From positions 276 through 64,275 of the forward strand of contig NZ_AZGK01000002.1 of NCBI RefSeq assembly GCF_001435315.1: a stretch of 64,000 bases of DNA, in the 5' to 3' direction. The notes beneath the pieces are model-generated. The model had not been told where the DNA came from, searched no databases, and saw only the letters and a program-made list of their open reading frames with translations. The DNA is from Lentilactobacillus parabuchneri DSM 5707 = NBRC 107865. GTDB taxonomy: Bacteria > Bacillota > Bacilli > Lactobacillales > Lactobacillaceae. Both the position numbers and the translations under genes were made by a program. Of this stretch, positions 18,975 through 26,712 are shown in pieces; the first letter of the stretch is position 1, and each line of letters starts with the position of its first letter.

Positions 18975-20285
18975 ATGTTAAATTCAATTGCCAAGTATTT
19001 CGAATTCGATAAGCGAAATACCAATTTTCGTACTGAAATAATCGCTGGGATTACCACGTTTGTTTCAATGGTTTACATCCTGTTTGTTAACCCCAACGTT
19101 TTAGGCGTTAGCGGGATGGATAAAGGGGCGGTCTTTACAGCGACTGCCTTGGCTTCAGCATTTGGCTGCTTCATGATGGGCTTTCTTGCCAACTACCCCA
19201 TCGCAATTTCCGCTAGTCTGGGAATCAACGCCTTCTTTGCCTATTCAGTTGTTATTGGCATGAAGGTTTCATGGCAGACTGCCCTGGCTGGTGTATTTGT
19301 TGCTTCGATTATCTTCATGATCTTGACTGCCTTGAAGCTGCGGGAAAAGATCATCGACTCGATCCCCGTTGATTTGAAGGCGGCAATCGGTGGTGGTATT
19401 GGTCTATTCATTGCATTCATCGGGATGGGTGACGGTGGCTTGGTTTCTGCCAGCAAAGATACCATGGTCACATTGGGGTCGCTGCACGTTGGGACGACTT
19501 GGCTGACCATCTTTGGCCTGTTAATCACCGTCATTCTCATGAGCATGCGCATCCCTGGTGCCATCTTTATCGGTATGGTTTTAAACGCCATCTTGGGAAT
19601 GGTAACCGGGTTAATCCCGCTGCCACACCAATGGGTTGCGCCAATTCCAAGCCTCAAGCCAACCTTTGGCGTTGCAATTAGTCACATTGGCGACATTAAC
19701 TCAGTTCAGCTGATTGTCGTTGTGCTGACGTTCCTGCTGGTTACTTTCTTCGATACCGCCGGAACATTGGTTGGTTTGGCTGAGCAAGCCGGCTTTATTA
19801 AAAATAACAAAATCCCCCGCATTGGTCGGGCGTTAATCGCTGATTCCTCAACGATGCTTGCCGGATCAATCTTGGGAACTTCGCCAATGGGTGCCTTCGT
19901 CGAATCTTCTGCCGGAATTGCGGTTGGTGGCCGAACCGGCTTTACTGCCATTGTCGTCGGAATCCTGTTCATCTTGGGAACGTTCTTTTCTCCACTATTG
20001 ACCGTTATTACCAGCCAAGTTACCGCCCCAGCCTTGATTATCGTCGGTGTCTTGATGGCCCAATCGTTGAAAAATGTTCACTGGGAAAAATTTGAAATTG
20101 CTGCCCCTGCCTTTATCACTTTGGTCGGAATGCCATTTACTTATAGTATCGCCGATGGAATCGCCCTCGGCTTTATCACGTATCCCATCACAATGATTGC
20201 TGCTCGTCGTGGTAAAGAAGTTAGCGCCATGATGTATGGTTTGGCCGTTGTGTTTGTTATCTTCTTGTGGATTTTAAATAATTAG
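18975..20285 (+). CDS. AzgA/PbuG-type purine permease (NCS2-like)
   Basis: Membrane transporter of 436 residues with about 12-14 hydrophobic spans. It begins with YFEFDKRNTNFRTEIIAGITTFVSMVYIL, the hallmark start of the AzgA-like family of adenine/guanine/hypoxanthine:H+ symporters. Other family blocks are ASLGINAFFAY, TFFDTAGTLVGLAEQAG and GTSPMGAFVESSAGIAVGGRTG, which line the substrate site. The ATG at 18975 has GAGGGAGC upstream. No purine riboswitch is seen; control more likely acts at the palindrome over the promoter. A repeat unit begins at its stop codon, then a QueT-like gene follows. Confidence 0.93.
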   Translation: MLNSIAKYFEFDKRNTNFRTEIIAGITTFVSMVYILFVNPNVLGVSGMDKGAVFTATALASAFGCFMMGFLANYPIAISASLGINAFFAYSVVIGMKVSWQTALAGVFVASIIFMILTALKLREKIIDSIPVDLKAAIGGGIGLFIAFIGMGDGGLVSASKDTMVTLGSLHVGTTWLTIFGLLITVILMSMRIPGAIFIGMVLNAILGMVTGLIPLPHQWVAPIPSLKPTFGVAISHIGDINSVQLIVVVLTFLLVTFFDTAGTLVGLAEQAGFIKNNKIPRIGRALIADSSTMLAGSILGTSPMGAFVESSAGIAVGGRTGFTAIVVGILFILGTFFSPLLTVITSQVTAPALIIVGVLMAQSLKNVHWEKFEIAAPAFITLVGMPFTYSIADGIALGFITYPITMIAARRGKEVSAMMYGLAVVFVIFLWILNN

Positions 20286-20349
20286 TGTGTGACGAGCAAC
20301 TGGTGAAGTGGCGTTACACATTAGCCTCAGTTGCGTCGGAACATGATTT
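20285..20349 (+). repeat. GTGCGAC-type structured repeat, third unit
   Basis: It starts GTGTGACGAGCAAC directly at the permease stop codon and ends GTTGCGTCGGAACATGATTT. The ends match the units at 15492, 15648 and 41479. The end segments can pair partly (GCAAC with GTTGC). Confidence 0.7.
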
Positions 20350-20360
20350 AGCCAAGCAAC

Positions 20361-20447
20361 AGGTCAAACAAAACATATTTTGACCTCACGCACCAAAAGC
20401 GGTAACCTATAAAGGTTGTTTAACAACTGAATATTTAACAAGGAAGG
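20361..20447 (+). promoter_or_regulatory. Structured leader of the QueT-like gene
   Basis: There is a stable hairpin (AGGTCAAA with TTTGACCT, 20361-20386). It is followed by two short hairpins that share bases and so exclude each other: AACCT/AGGTT (20404-20417) and GTTGTTTAACAAC (20415-20427). The ribosome site AAGGAAGG follows at 20440. This looks like a translational switch. It does not match the preQ1-I, -II or -III consensus well enough to name. Confidence 0.4.
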
Positions 20448-20455
20448 AATTTGTT

Positions 20456-20974
20456 ATGAATTCTAAGACTAATTTGTTTGGCATCAGTAACGTTCGTGAC
20501 CTCACGAAAGCTGATGTTGTATCTGCACTCTACATCGTCATCACGATGGTCTTTGCAGCCTTGAGTTTTGGCCCAATTCAATTCCGCTTTTCGGAAGGTT
20601 TAAATAACCTTGCCGTTTTCAACAAGCGCTACGTTGTGGCGATCACGCTGGGATGTTTTATTTCGAATATGATGTCGTCGCTTGGGCCGCTGGATATGGT
20701 GGTCGGAACTGGTGAAACGCTCATTGCGCTGTTGACCATCAACATCGTCACCCGTTTCATCAAATCGCTGCCATTAAAGTTGGTCGCATCCGTTTTGATC
20801 GGAACCTTTTACATGTTCATCGTGGCAGCAGAAATTGCCTACTTGGGAAGCACCGCCTTTTGGCCAACCTTCTGGAGTGCTTATCTGACAACCGCTATCG
20901 GTGAATTTGTAACCATGACGATTGGTGCTGTATTGGTTTACATCATCAATGTGAAGTATGACTTAAGTAAATAA
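20456..20974 (+). CDS. queT: QueT-type transporter, ECF substrate-binding (S) component
   Basis: Integral membrane protein of 172 residues with about five to six spans. The blocks LTKADVVSALYIVITMVFAALSFGPIQFRFSEGLNNLAVFNKRYVVAITLGCFISN are typical of the QueT family (COG4708), thought to import queuosine precursors as an ECF S component that uses a shared energising module (not in this window). The ATG at 20456 follows AAGGAAGGAATTTGTT. It may be co-transcribed with the permease or have its own start after the repeat; its leader can fold in alternative ways. Confidence 0.85.
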   Translation: MNSKTNLFGISNVRDLTKADVVSALYIVITMVFAALSFGPIQFRFSEGLNNLAVFNKRYVVAITLGCFISNMMSSLGPLDMVVGTGETLIALLTINIVTRFIKSLPLKLVASVLIGTFYMFIVAAEIAYLGSTAFWPTFWSAYLTTAIGEFVTMTIGAVLVYIINVKYDLSK

Positions 20975-20982
20975 GTTCCATC

Positions 20983-21016
20983 AACCGTAATCAAGCACTT
21001 TGATTGCGGTTTTTTT
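20983..21016 (+). terminator. Rho-independent terminator
   Basis: AACCGTAATCAA pairs with TTGATTGCGGTT, followed by TTTTTC, after the queT-like gene. Confidence 0.88.
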
Positions 21017-21047
21017 CTAAAATTAAATTGAATCCATGCAAACTAAA

Positions 21048-21096
21048 AATAGATATTACAAGAATCAATCAAACGATAATTCTTGTAATATCTATT
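21048..21096 (-). terminator. Rho-independent terminator
   Basis: Perfect 18-base arms (AATAGATATTACAAGAAT and its complement) around a 13-base loop. On the minus strand the stem runs into TTTTAG. It ends the uvrA-like gene. Confidence 0.8.
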
Positions 21097-21108
21097 GATT
21101 TTAACCAA

Positions 21109-23646
21109 TTAAATTAAAGTAAATTTTTTGAAGTGTTTTGACAAATACTTAAGCGTCAAACTGGTTGGCTCTTGCGCAAGTTCCAGTGGTCTTCCACTAG
21201 CCATCACCTTTCCACCAGCCGAGCCGCCCTTTGGTCCCAGGTCAATCATATAGTCGGCGTTAGCCATCAAATCCAAATCGTGTGTAATCAACACAATAGT
21301 TGCACCCTTCTGTTTTAGTCTATTCATGACTCCCAGCAAAGTTTGAACATCGTTAGGATGCAGGCCAATGGATGGTTCGTCAAAAACAAAAAGGGTCCCT
21401 TCCTGCTTCTTGTTCAAATGATTAACCAATTTAAGCCTTTGTGCCTCTCCGCCCGAAAGGCTTGGTGTACTTTCACCCAAGTGTAAATAATCGAGGCCAA
21501 TCTCATCCAACAGCTGAAGTTGTTTTTCGATCTTCGGTACATCTTTGAATACTTCAAGTGCTTGCTTAACGGACAGGTTTAATAAATCAACAAGTGAATA
21601 GCCACGCCAATGAATCTTCTGGATTTCATCTTTATACCGTGTTCCGTGACAATATGGGCAAACTTCTTCCATATCTGGCAAATACTGAATATCCAACGAA
21701 ATGGTGCCAACTCCTCCACAATGTTCACAAGCACCCTGCTTATTATTATATGAAAAATATGCCACCCCATAATGTTTTTTCTTGGATTCAGGAAGGTCTG
21801 CGAAAAGTCTTCTTAAATTGTCCATAATCGACGTATAGGTCGATAAACTTGAACGGGAATTTTTCCCAATTGGTTTAGAATCAACGGTAACCACATTGGA
21901 AAGCTTTGTTTTCAAAAATTGAATTTGCTTGGGTAATTGTCGTCCCTGCTGTTTAGCCATAATCGCAGGAACTAAACTATTGATGATAAAACTTGTTTTA
22001 CCGGCCCCAGAAAACCCAGTCACCGCGGTAATCTCATTACCTGGAATCTTCACATCAATGTCGTGGAGATTGAAATAATGATCAACTTTTACCTGGGTTG
22101 TCAGTAATTTGCCATTCTTTGAAGTTGGCACCTTTTCATGCATAATATTGGCTGTCCCCGACATAAACGGACCAATTAATGAGCTGGCTTGATGCCGTAA
22201 ATCTTCTGGTGTTCCCTCGGCAATAATTTCCCCACCAGCATCCCCAGATCCAGGACCAACCTCGATGACCCAATCAGCCGCTTCAATAATATCAACTTCA
22301 TGGTCGACAACTACCAACGAATTTCCTTGTGCAATCAATGCCTTGAACACACGAATCAGCCCCCTAATATTATCGGGGTGTAGTCCAATAGAGGGTTCAT
22401 CTAATACATATAAAACCCCAGTTGTCTGAGTTCGAAGTGTCTTTGCGAGCTGAATCCTTTGAAGTTCCCCAGTCGATAGCGTGTTGCCACTTCGAGACAA
22501 GGTTAAATAATCAAGTCCTAGTTCCAGCAAAGGATGCAATGTCTCCGTCAAGTTTTGGAACAAAACGTTTGCCATCGCCTGCATCTCGCTGGGAAGTAAT
22601 TCTTTGGTCTGATTTTCCCAGTCGCGAAGCTTACTAAGCGAAAGATCAGCCACTTGCGCAATGTTTGCTCCACCAACAAGTTGGCTTAATAAATCAGGAT
22701 TTAATCGTGTTCCATGACACACTGGACAGACTGAGAAATGAAAAAACTGGTTGACCTTCTTAATAGCCCGTTCACTCTTAACCGACTTTAAGGAGTCATA
22801 TACGGCTTCGTAAGCATTCTCGTATAATGTCTTATCAGTGTGAAACACGCGCCCTGTGGACGTCCTAAAATCCACAGGATACTGTTTCTTTGCACCATGC
22901 AAGACGATGTCTTTTTCATGATCCGTCAAGTCCTTATAAGGGATATTGATCCGAACACCCAAGGTTTCAGCAACCGTTGGCATAAAATTACGCCCCGGAA
23001 GGTGCCAAGAGGCAACTGCACCCTCAGCCAGCGTTTGATTCTCATCTCCAATCAATTGATTTTCATCTAATTGTCGGACCTTTCCCGTACCATGACACCT
23101 TTTACAAGCACCACCTGAATTAAACGCAAAGTCTTCAGCCGATTTAGCCATAAATTCAACGCCACACGTAGGACACTTAATGATCCCCATCTTACTATCG
23201 GCACCACCAGGAAGATCCATTGCCTGAGCAATTTTTAAGCTTGGCTGGATTCGGTGCCCGTTAGGACAAATTGTCGATCCCAATCGAGAAAAAATGAGTC
23301 GAACCACATTAAAGATTTCGCTCATCGACCCAACAGTCGACCGCTCCGATGGTACGTTTGGGCGCTGTCGCAAAGCAATTGCGGATGGAATATGTCTAAT
23401 TTCTTTCACGTCTGATTGTTTACTTTGAGAAATGCGCCGTCTAGTGTACGTCGATAGTGCTTCCAAGTAACGGCGCGAACCTTCAGCATACAAAATTCCC
23501 ATTGCTAATGAACTTTTCCCCGACCCTGAAGGACCGGATATCGCCACAAATTTGTTTAGTGGGATATTGACGTCAATATTTTTCAAGTTATGTACATTAC
23601 CGCCACGGACTTCGATTTGAGTCACTTTATTGTTGGCTGTCTTCAT
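21109..23646 (-). CDS. UvrA2-like ABC-type ATPase
   Basis: Protein of 845 residues with two ABC ATPase halves: Walker A GPSGSGKSS (38-46) and GFSGAGKTS, signatures LSTGELQR and LSGGEAQR, and LDEPS/FDEPSIGLHP Walker B segments. Zinc-binding cysteine pairs of the UvrA type are present (CPTC, CKRCHGTG, CPVCHGTR, CEHCGGVG, CPYCHGTR). At 845 residues it is about 100 shorter than canonical UvrA, which suggests that the UvrB-binding region is missing. Such UvrA2 proteins are linked to resistance to DNA-damaging or intercalating drugs. ATG at 23646 follows AGGAGG. Its promoter has a MerR-like operator, and a MerR regulator gene lies nearby. Confidence 0.9.
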   Translation of the reverse strand: MKTANNKVTQIEVRGGNVHNLKNIDVNIPLNKFVAISGPSGSGKSSLAMGILYAEGSRRYLEALSTYTRRRISQSKQSDVKEIRHIPSAIALRQRPNVPSERSTVGSMSEIFNVVRLIFSRLGSTICPNGHRIQPSLKIAQAMDLPGGADSKMGIIKCPTCGVEFMAKSAEDFAFNSGGACKRCHGTGKVRQLDENQLIGDENQTLAEGAVASWHLPGRNFMPTVAETLGVRINIPYKDLTDHEKDIVLHGAKKQYPVDFRTSTGRVFHTDKTLYENAYEAVYDSLKSVKSERAIKKVNQFFHFSVCPVCHGTRLNPDLLSQLVGGANIAQVADLSLSKLRDWENQTKELLPSEMQAMANVLFQNLTETLHPLLELGLDYLTLSRSGNTLSTGELQRIQLAKTLRTQTTGVLYVLDEPSIGLHPDNIRGLIRVFKALIAQGNSLVVVDHEVDIIEAADWVIEVGPGSGDAGGEIIAEGTPEDLRHQASSLIGPFMSGTANIMHEKVPTSKNGKLLTTQVKVDHYFNLHDIDVKIPGNEITAVTGFSGAGKTSFIINSLVPAIMAKQQGRQLPKQIQFLKTKLSNVVTVDSKPIGKNSRSSLSTYTSIMDNLRRLFADLPESKKKHYGVAYFSYNNKQGACEHCGGVGTISLDIQYLPDMEEVCPYCHGTRYKDEIQKIHWRGYSLVDLLNLSVKQALEVFKDVPKIEKQLQLLDEIGLDYLHLGESTPSLSGGEAQRLKLVNHLNKKQEGTLFVFDEPSIGLHPNDVQTLLGVMNRLKQKGATIVLITHDLDLMANADYMIDLGPKGGSAGGKVMASGRPLELAQEPTSLTLKYLSKHFKKFTLI

Positions 23647-23700
23647 AGTCTATAACCTCCTAATAATTCTTCACACTCGGCAATTTTCAATATAGAGAAC

Positions 23701-23731
23701 ACTTTAAACTATAACGTTTGGTTACAGTCAA
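23701..23731 (-). promoter_or_regulatory. MerR-type promoter of uvrA-like gene
   Basis: Minus strand: TTGACT (23726-23731), a 19-base spacer and TAAAGT (23701-23706). The spacer holds the dyad ACTGTAAC...GTTATAGT. Spacers of 19-20 bases with a central dyad are characteristic of MerR-activated promoters. Confidence 0.65.
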
Positions 23732-23764
23732 GGAAAAAGTATAATTTCAACCGGGTATTTTATC

Positions 23765-23795
23765 TTGACTATAACGTTACGAGACAGTTTATAGT
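23765..23795 (+). promoter_or_regulatory. MerR-type promoter of quinone oxidoreductase gene
   Basis: TTGACT (23765-23770), a 19-base spacer and TATAGT (23790-23795). The dyad ACTATAAC with GTTTATAGT matches the one in the divergent promoter at 23701-23731, so one regulator probably acts on both. Confidence 0.75.
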
Positions 23796-23828
23796 AAAGA
23801 TATTCAAACAAAAAGGAGAATGATCGCT

Positions 23829-24779
23829 ATGAAATCAGTAGTTGTTAAACAAGCTGGCGGCCCAGAAGTACTTGAATTTGAGGAACGACCAATTCCAACC
23901 TCCACCCAAAATCAAACCGTTATTAAAATTCACGCTTTTCCCGTCCACCGTTATGAAGTCTTGACCCGTGAAGGCGGCTCACCTTCAGTAAAATTCCCAC
24001 GAGTCATTGGCGTTGAAGCTGTTGGTGAAGTCTACCATCCCTCAAAGACTAGCCAATTAACTGCCGGACAAAAAGTGATTACATTTATGGGCGGTCTTGG
24101 CCGTGAATTTGATGGTAGTTATCAAGAATATGCTTTAGTTCCTGATAGCATCATTTACCCGATAACGTACAATGGCACTTGGACCGAGTTAGCAAGTTAT
24201 CCAGAAACCTTCTACACAGCATTTGGTGCGCTTAAAGCTACTCGTCTCCAAAAAGGTCAGTCCTTACTTGTTCGCGGTGGTACAACAGGAGTTGGTATGG
24301 CAGCCCTAGTCTTAGGAAAAGCGCTGGGTCTTCGTGTTGCCACGACGACTCGGCAAAGTGATCGGGAACCTGTATTATCTAATTTAGGTGCCGACGAAGT
24401 GATCCTGGATCATAACGACCAGCTCCAGACCAGCAGTAAATATGACGGTGTGATTGATATGGTTGGTGTTCCTGTTGTCGTTGATTCCCTCAGCCACCTC
24501 AAGAATGGTGGAACTTACACGTTAGTTGGAATGGTCACTGGACAATGGGTGTGGAAAGACTTTGATCCATTTACCAACTTATCAAATAAGTATGCGACTG
24601 TTTATGATTCGTCTCAAGTCGATGGTCATATGGTCCAAAAAATGTTTGGACTGATTAATCAAAACCACCTGGAAATTCCAATTTCTAAAGTCTTCAAATT
24701 AAACGACATTCAAGAAGCTCACCGTTATGTCATGAAAAAAGACCGGCCTGTGGGACAAGTGATCGTATCAAATGACTAA
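23829..24779 (+). CDS. Quinone oxidoreductase-like MDR family protein
   Basis: Zinc-free medium-chain reductase of 316 residues. The N-terminal GroES-like half (VKQAGGPEVLEFEERPIP, VIGVEAVGEV) precedes a Rossmann half with LVRGGTTGVGMAALVLGKALG near residue 150. Cysteine/histidine zinc ligands of alcohol dehydrogenases are absent. It probably reduces quinones or other activated alkenes with NADPH. The ATG at 23829 sits 10 bases after AAGGAG; the ATG at 23820 is too close to it. It shares a divergent promoter region with the uvrA-like gene; the MerR regulator gene follows. Confidence 0.9.
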   Translation: MKSVVVKQAGGPEVLEFEERPIPTSTQNQTVIKIHAFPVHRYEVLTREGGSPSVKFPRVIGVEAVGEVYHPSKTSQLTAGQKVITFMGGLGREFDGSYQEYALVPDSIIYPITYNGTWTELASYPETFYTAFGALKATRLQKGQSLLVRGGTTGVGMAALVLGKALGLRVATTTRQSDREPVLSNLGADEVILDHNDQLQTSSKYDGVIDMVGVPVVVDSLSHLKNGGTYTLVGMVTGQWVWKDFDPFTNLSNKYATVYDSSQVDGHMVQKMFGLINQNHLEIPISKVFKLNDIQEAHRYVMKKDRPVGQVIVSND

Positions 24780-24840
24780 CCAACACAGACAGTCTCAACA
24801 TTCATCGGAAAAATTTGAGTATAGCCTTGCCTTACACACA

Positions 24841-24849
24841 TGATATAAT
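24841..24849 (+). promoter_or_regulatory. Extended -10 promoter of merR-type gene
   Basis: TGATATAAT, a perfect -10 box with the TGn extension, 47 bases before the regulator start. No good -35 box is visible. Confidence 0.5.
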
Positions 24850-24895
24850 TGATCGATAAATAACGGTATGTAACGATCAACAGAAGGAGTCGGAT

Positions 24896-25711
24896 ATGTT
24901 AAAAATCAGCGATATGGCGAATTTAGCCAATACAACTCGGCGAACACTTATATTCTATGACGAAGAAGGGATCTTTAAACCTGATAAAAGAACTGAAGCC
25001 GGCTATCGTTACTACAACTATGATCAGTTATATGATTTAATGTTTATCTTGGGCTTACGAAGTTTAGATATCCCCTTGGAAGAAATTAAAAAGATTGAAA
25101 CTCAATCAGCAAATGTCCCAGAATTTCAGCTGATCGATGCCGAAGCAAAAATTGACAAAAAGATCAACGAATTGGCTAAAATTAAAAAAGTCCTAAGCAA
25201 AAAAATCGAAGATCAGTCGACGACGGATGAGTCAGCCCTTTACCAACCGGAAATTAAGCAGCGGCCGGAAATTGGATTTTGGTGCTCCCGCCAATCAATC
25301 AGTTGTACAAAAGAAGAGGTTGCCCAATTGTTTTCAGAATTCTATAAGCAGTTAGGCTCACTGGCAGTGATGGATACAACTAAATCAGGCTTCTTAACCA
25401 AATTATCCGTTGAAAATCCCGATGGTTATGCTGACGCATCTTTTCGAATTATCAAACAAACGATAGATGATCAACAGGATGTATTAATTCCTATTATCAA
25501 AAAAAGTGGCGGTGATTACGTAACCGTCTTAGTTGAAAATAATTTGGCGGGTATTTCCAAAGGGCTCTCTCGACTAAAAGCATTCTGCCACAATCATCAT
25601 TTAAAAACCAACAACCATTTATGGCAAATTAATACCGGGGACACTTTAATTGAAACTGGTTCTTCCAAATATGGTTGGCTTGAATTTGCTGTCTTAAATG
25701 AAACTCATTAA
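24896..25711 (+). CDS. MerR family transcriptional regulator with GyrI-like effector domain
   Basis: Protein of 271 residues. The N-terminal MerR winged helix (about 1-70) is clear: LKISDMANLANTTRRTLIFYDEEGIFKP and ...YRYYNYDQLYDLMFILGLRSLDIPLEEIKKI. A short coiled coil follows (about 85-105), then a C-terminal region of about 150 residues with the layout of GyrI-like/TipAS multidrug-binding domains (RPEIGFWCSRQSI; GGDYVTVLVENN; KTNNHLWQINTGDTL). It probably senses a hydrophobic drug and activates the two MerR-type promoters at 23701 and 23765. The ATG at 24896 follows AAGGAG. It ends at a bidirectional terminator. Confidence 0.85.
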   Translation: MLKISDMANLANTTRRTLIFYDEEGIFKPDKRTEAGYRYYNYDQLYDLMFILGLRSLDIPLEEIKKIETQSANVPEFQLIDAEAKIDKKINELAKIKKVLSKKIEDQSTTDESALYQPEIKQRPEIGFWCSRQSISCTKEEVAQLFSEFYKQLGSLAVMDTTKSGFLTKLSVENPDGYADASFRIIKQTIDDQQDVLIPIIKKSGGDYVTVLVENNLAGISKGLSRLKAFCHNHHLKTNNHLWQINTGDTLIETGSSKYGWLEFAVLNETH

Positions 25712-25723
25712 TCTTTTCCAACA

Positions 25724-25766
25724 AAATAAGGATCCCACCGCCCTCTAAGCGGTGAGATCCTTATTT
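25724..25766. terminator. Bidirectional terminator
   Basis: AATAAGGATC and CACCGC arms pair with GCGGTG and GATCCTTATTT around CCTCTAA. It serves the MerR gene on the plus strand and the small transcript candidate on the minus strand. Confidence 0.9.
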
Positions 25767-25954
25767 GTTCTTTAAATCTTGAAAGGTATTCGAACCAATC
25801 ATTGACCATAATTGGTCGGTATTTCTTTTCGTTAAAACGCTTCTGCAGGGTGGAACTGACAAACTACTCGGATCTAAGCTCGCTGACTTAGTACCTACAC
25901 TATTTTCGGATGCTCCCTCGTTTGTCTTGCAGGTGATTAGTTCATTCACCTTTC
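25724..25954 (-). ncRNA. Candidate structured small RNA, about 230 bases
   Basis: A strong minus-strand promoter (25961-25989) would start a transcript near 25954. The RNA begins with a hairpin (AGGTGA/TCACCT, 25931-25951) and ends in the terminator at 25724-25766. Inner pairings such as ACCAAT/ATTGGT (about 25792-25815) are visible. A 62-codon frame (25761-25949) runs along it, but its ATG would be only about 5 bases from the predicted start of the RNA and inside the hairpin, so translation is doubtful. I cannot assign it to a known RNA family. It could be a leaderless small protein gene instead. Confidence 0.5.
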
Positions 25955-25960
25955 ACCATT

Positions 25961-25989
25961 ATTATAAGTCCAAATGGCCTTTCAAACAA
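25961..25989 (-). promoter_or_regulatory. Promoter of small RNA candidate
   Basis: Minus strand: TTGTTT (25984-25989), a 17-base spacer and a perfect TATAAT (25961-25966). Confidence 0.65.
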
Positions 25990-26005
25990 ACAATCTGCCT
26001 TCAAG

Positions 26006-26698
26006 TTAATCCTGTAGGTCGCTAAAAATTTTTTGCATTCGGCTCTCAATATCGTATATTTCACCAGCATATTCTTTGAGGTTGCCGGTGTGCTGCTTCA
26101 CTTTGTCATCTGGGACATCCGTCTTATATCGCAACTTGTGTTCCAGACTGGCCCACATATCCATGCCGATGGTTCTGAGTTGCACTTCAATTGGCACATC
26201 AAACACGCCGTTTGATTGAAACACCGGAACGGATACCACCAAATGAAGGCTTCGATACCCACTTGGTTTGGGATCTTTGATATAATCTTTTCGTTGTAAG
26301 AGTGTCACATCAGACTGCTGGACCAGCGCGTCTTCCACCCGGTACACATCATCGATATAGTTGGTAATAACCCGAATGCCGCCAATGTCTCGAATCTTAT
26401 GGTGAATGGTATCAATATTCAGCGGGTAGCCCTTACGGTTGATTTTGCCAACCAGACTGCGGACACTTTTCATTCGCTCTTCCATATGATGAATCGGGTT
26501 ATGGTCGTAATTGAGTGAATATTCCTCATCCAGATTTTCCAACTTTGTCCCAATCTCGTTAACACCGGAATGCCTCAGTTGGTATATTTCGGCCAGCTCC
26601 TTGAGGTCACCAATTTGGCTTTTCATTGGTAACTTATCAAGTTCCTTCATAATCTGCTTAGCGTCCATGAAGTTGCTGCGCTCTAATATCATTGTCAT
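26006..26698 (-). CDS. relQ: Small alarmone synthetase (GTP pyrophosphokinase, RelQ type)
   Basis: Cytoplasmic (p)ppGpp synthetase of 230 residues, the size of stand-alone RelQ/YjbM proteins without hydrolase or regulatory domains. RelA/SpoT synthetase motifs are present: KINRKGYPL, HKIRDIGGIRVI, KPSGYRSLHLVV and EVQLRTIGMDMWASLEHKLRYK, with the catalytic Asp/Glu residues intact. It makes the stringent-response alarmone from ATP and GTP/GDP. The ATG at 26698 follows GAGGAGG. It begins 14 bases after the cardiolipin synthase gene on the same strand, so the two probably share an operon. Confidence 0.93.
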   Translation of the reverse strand: MTMILERSNFMDAKQIMKELDKLPMKSQIGDLKELAEIYQLRHSGVNEIGTKLENLDEEYSLNYDHNPIHHMEERMKSVRSLVGKINRKGYPLNIDTIHHKIRDIGGIRVITNYIDDVYRVEDALVQQSDVTLLQRKDYIKDPKPSGYRSLHLVVSVPVFQSNGVFDVPIEVQLRTIGMDMWASLEHKLRYKTDVPDDKVKQHTGNLKEYAGEIYDIESRMQKIFSDLQD

Positions 26699-26712
26699 TT
26701 CTGCCTCCTCTA

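Noticed and set aside
18780-18975. Purine riboswitch before the permease gene
   Set aside because: The conserved core and pairing of the aptamer are missing; a palindrome over the promoter is the better candidate for control.
20361-20455. A named preQ1 riboswitch before the queT-like gene
   Set aside because: Some motif fragments resemble preQ1-I and -II, but stems and order do not match; reported only as an unassigned leader.
25761-25949. 62-codon minus-strand frame as a protein gene
   Set aside because: The predicted transcript would start about 5 bases before the ATG, and the start lies in a hairpin. Kept only as an alternative reading of the small RNA candidate.
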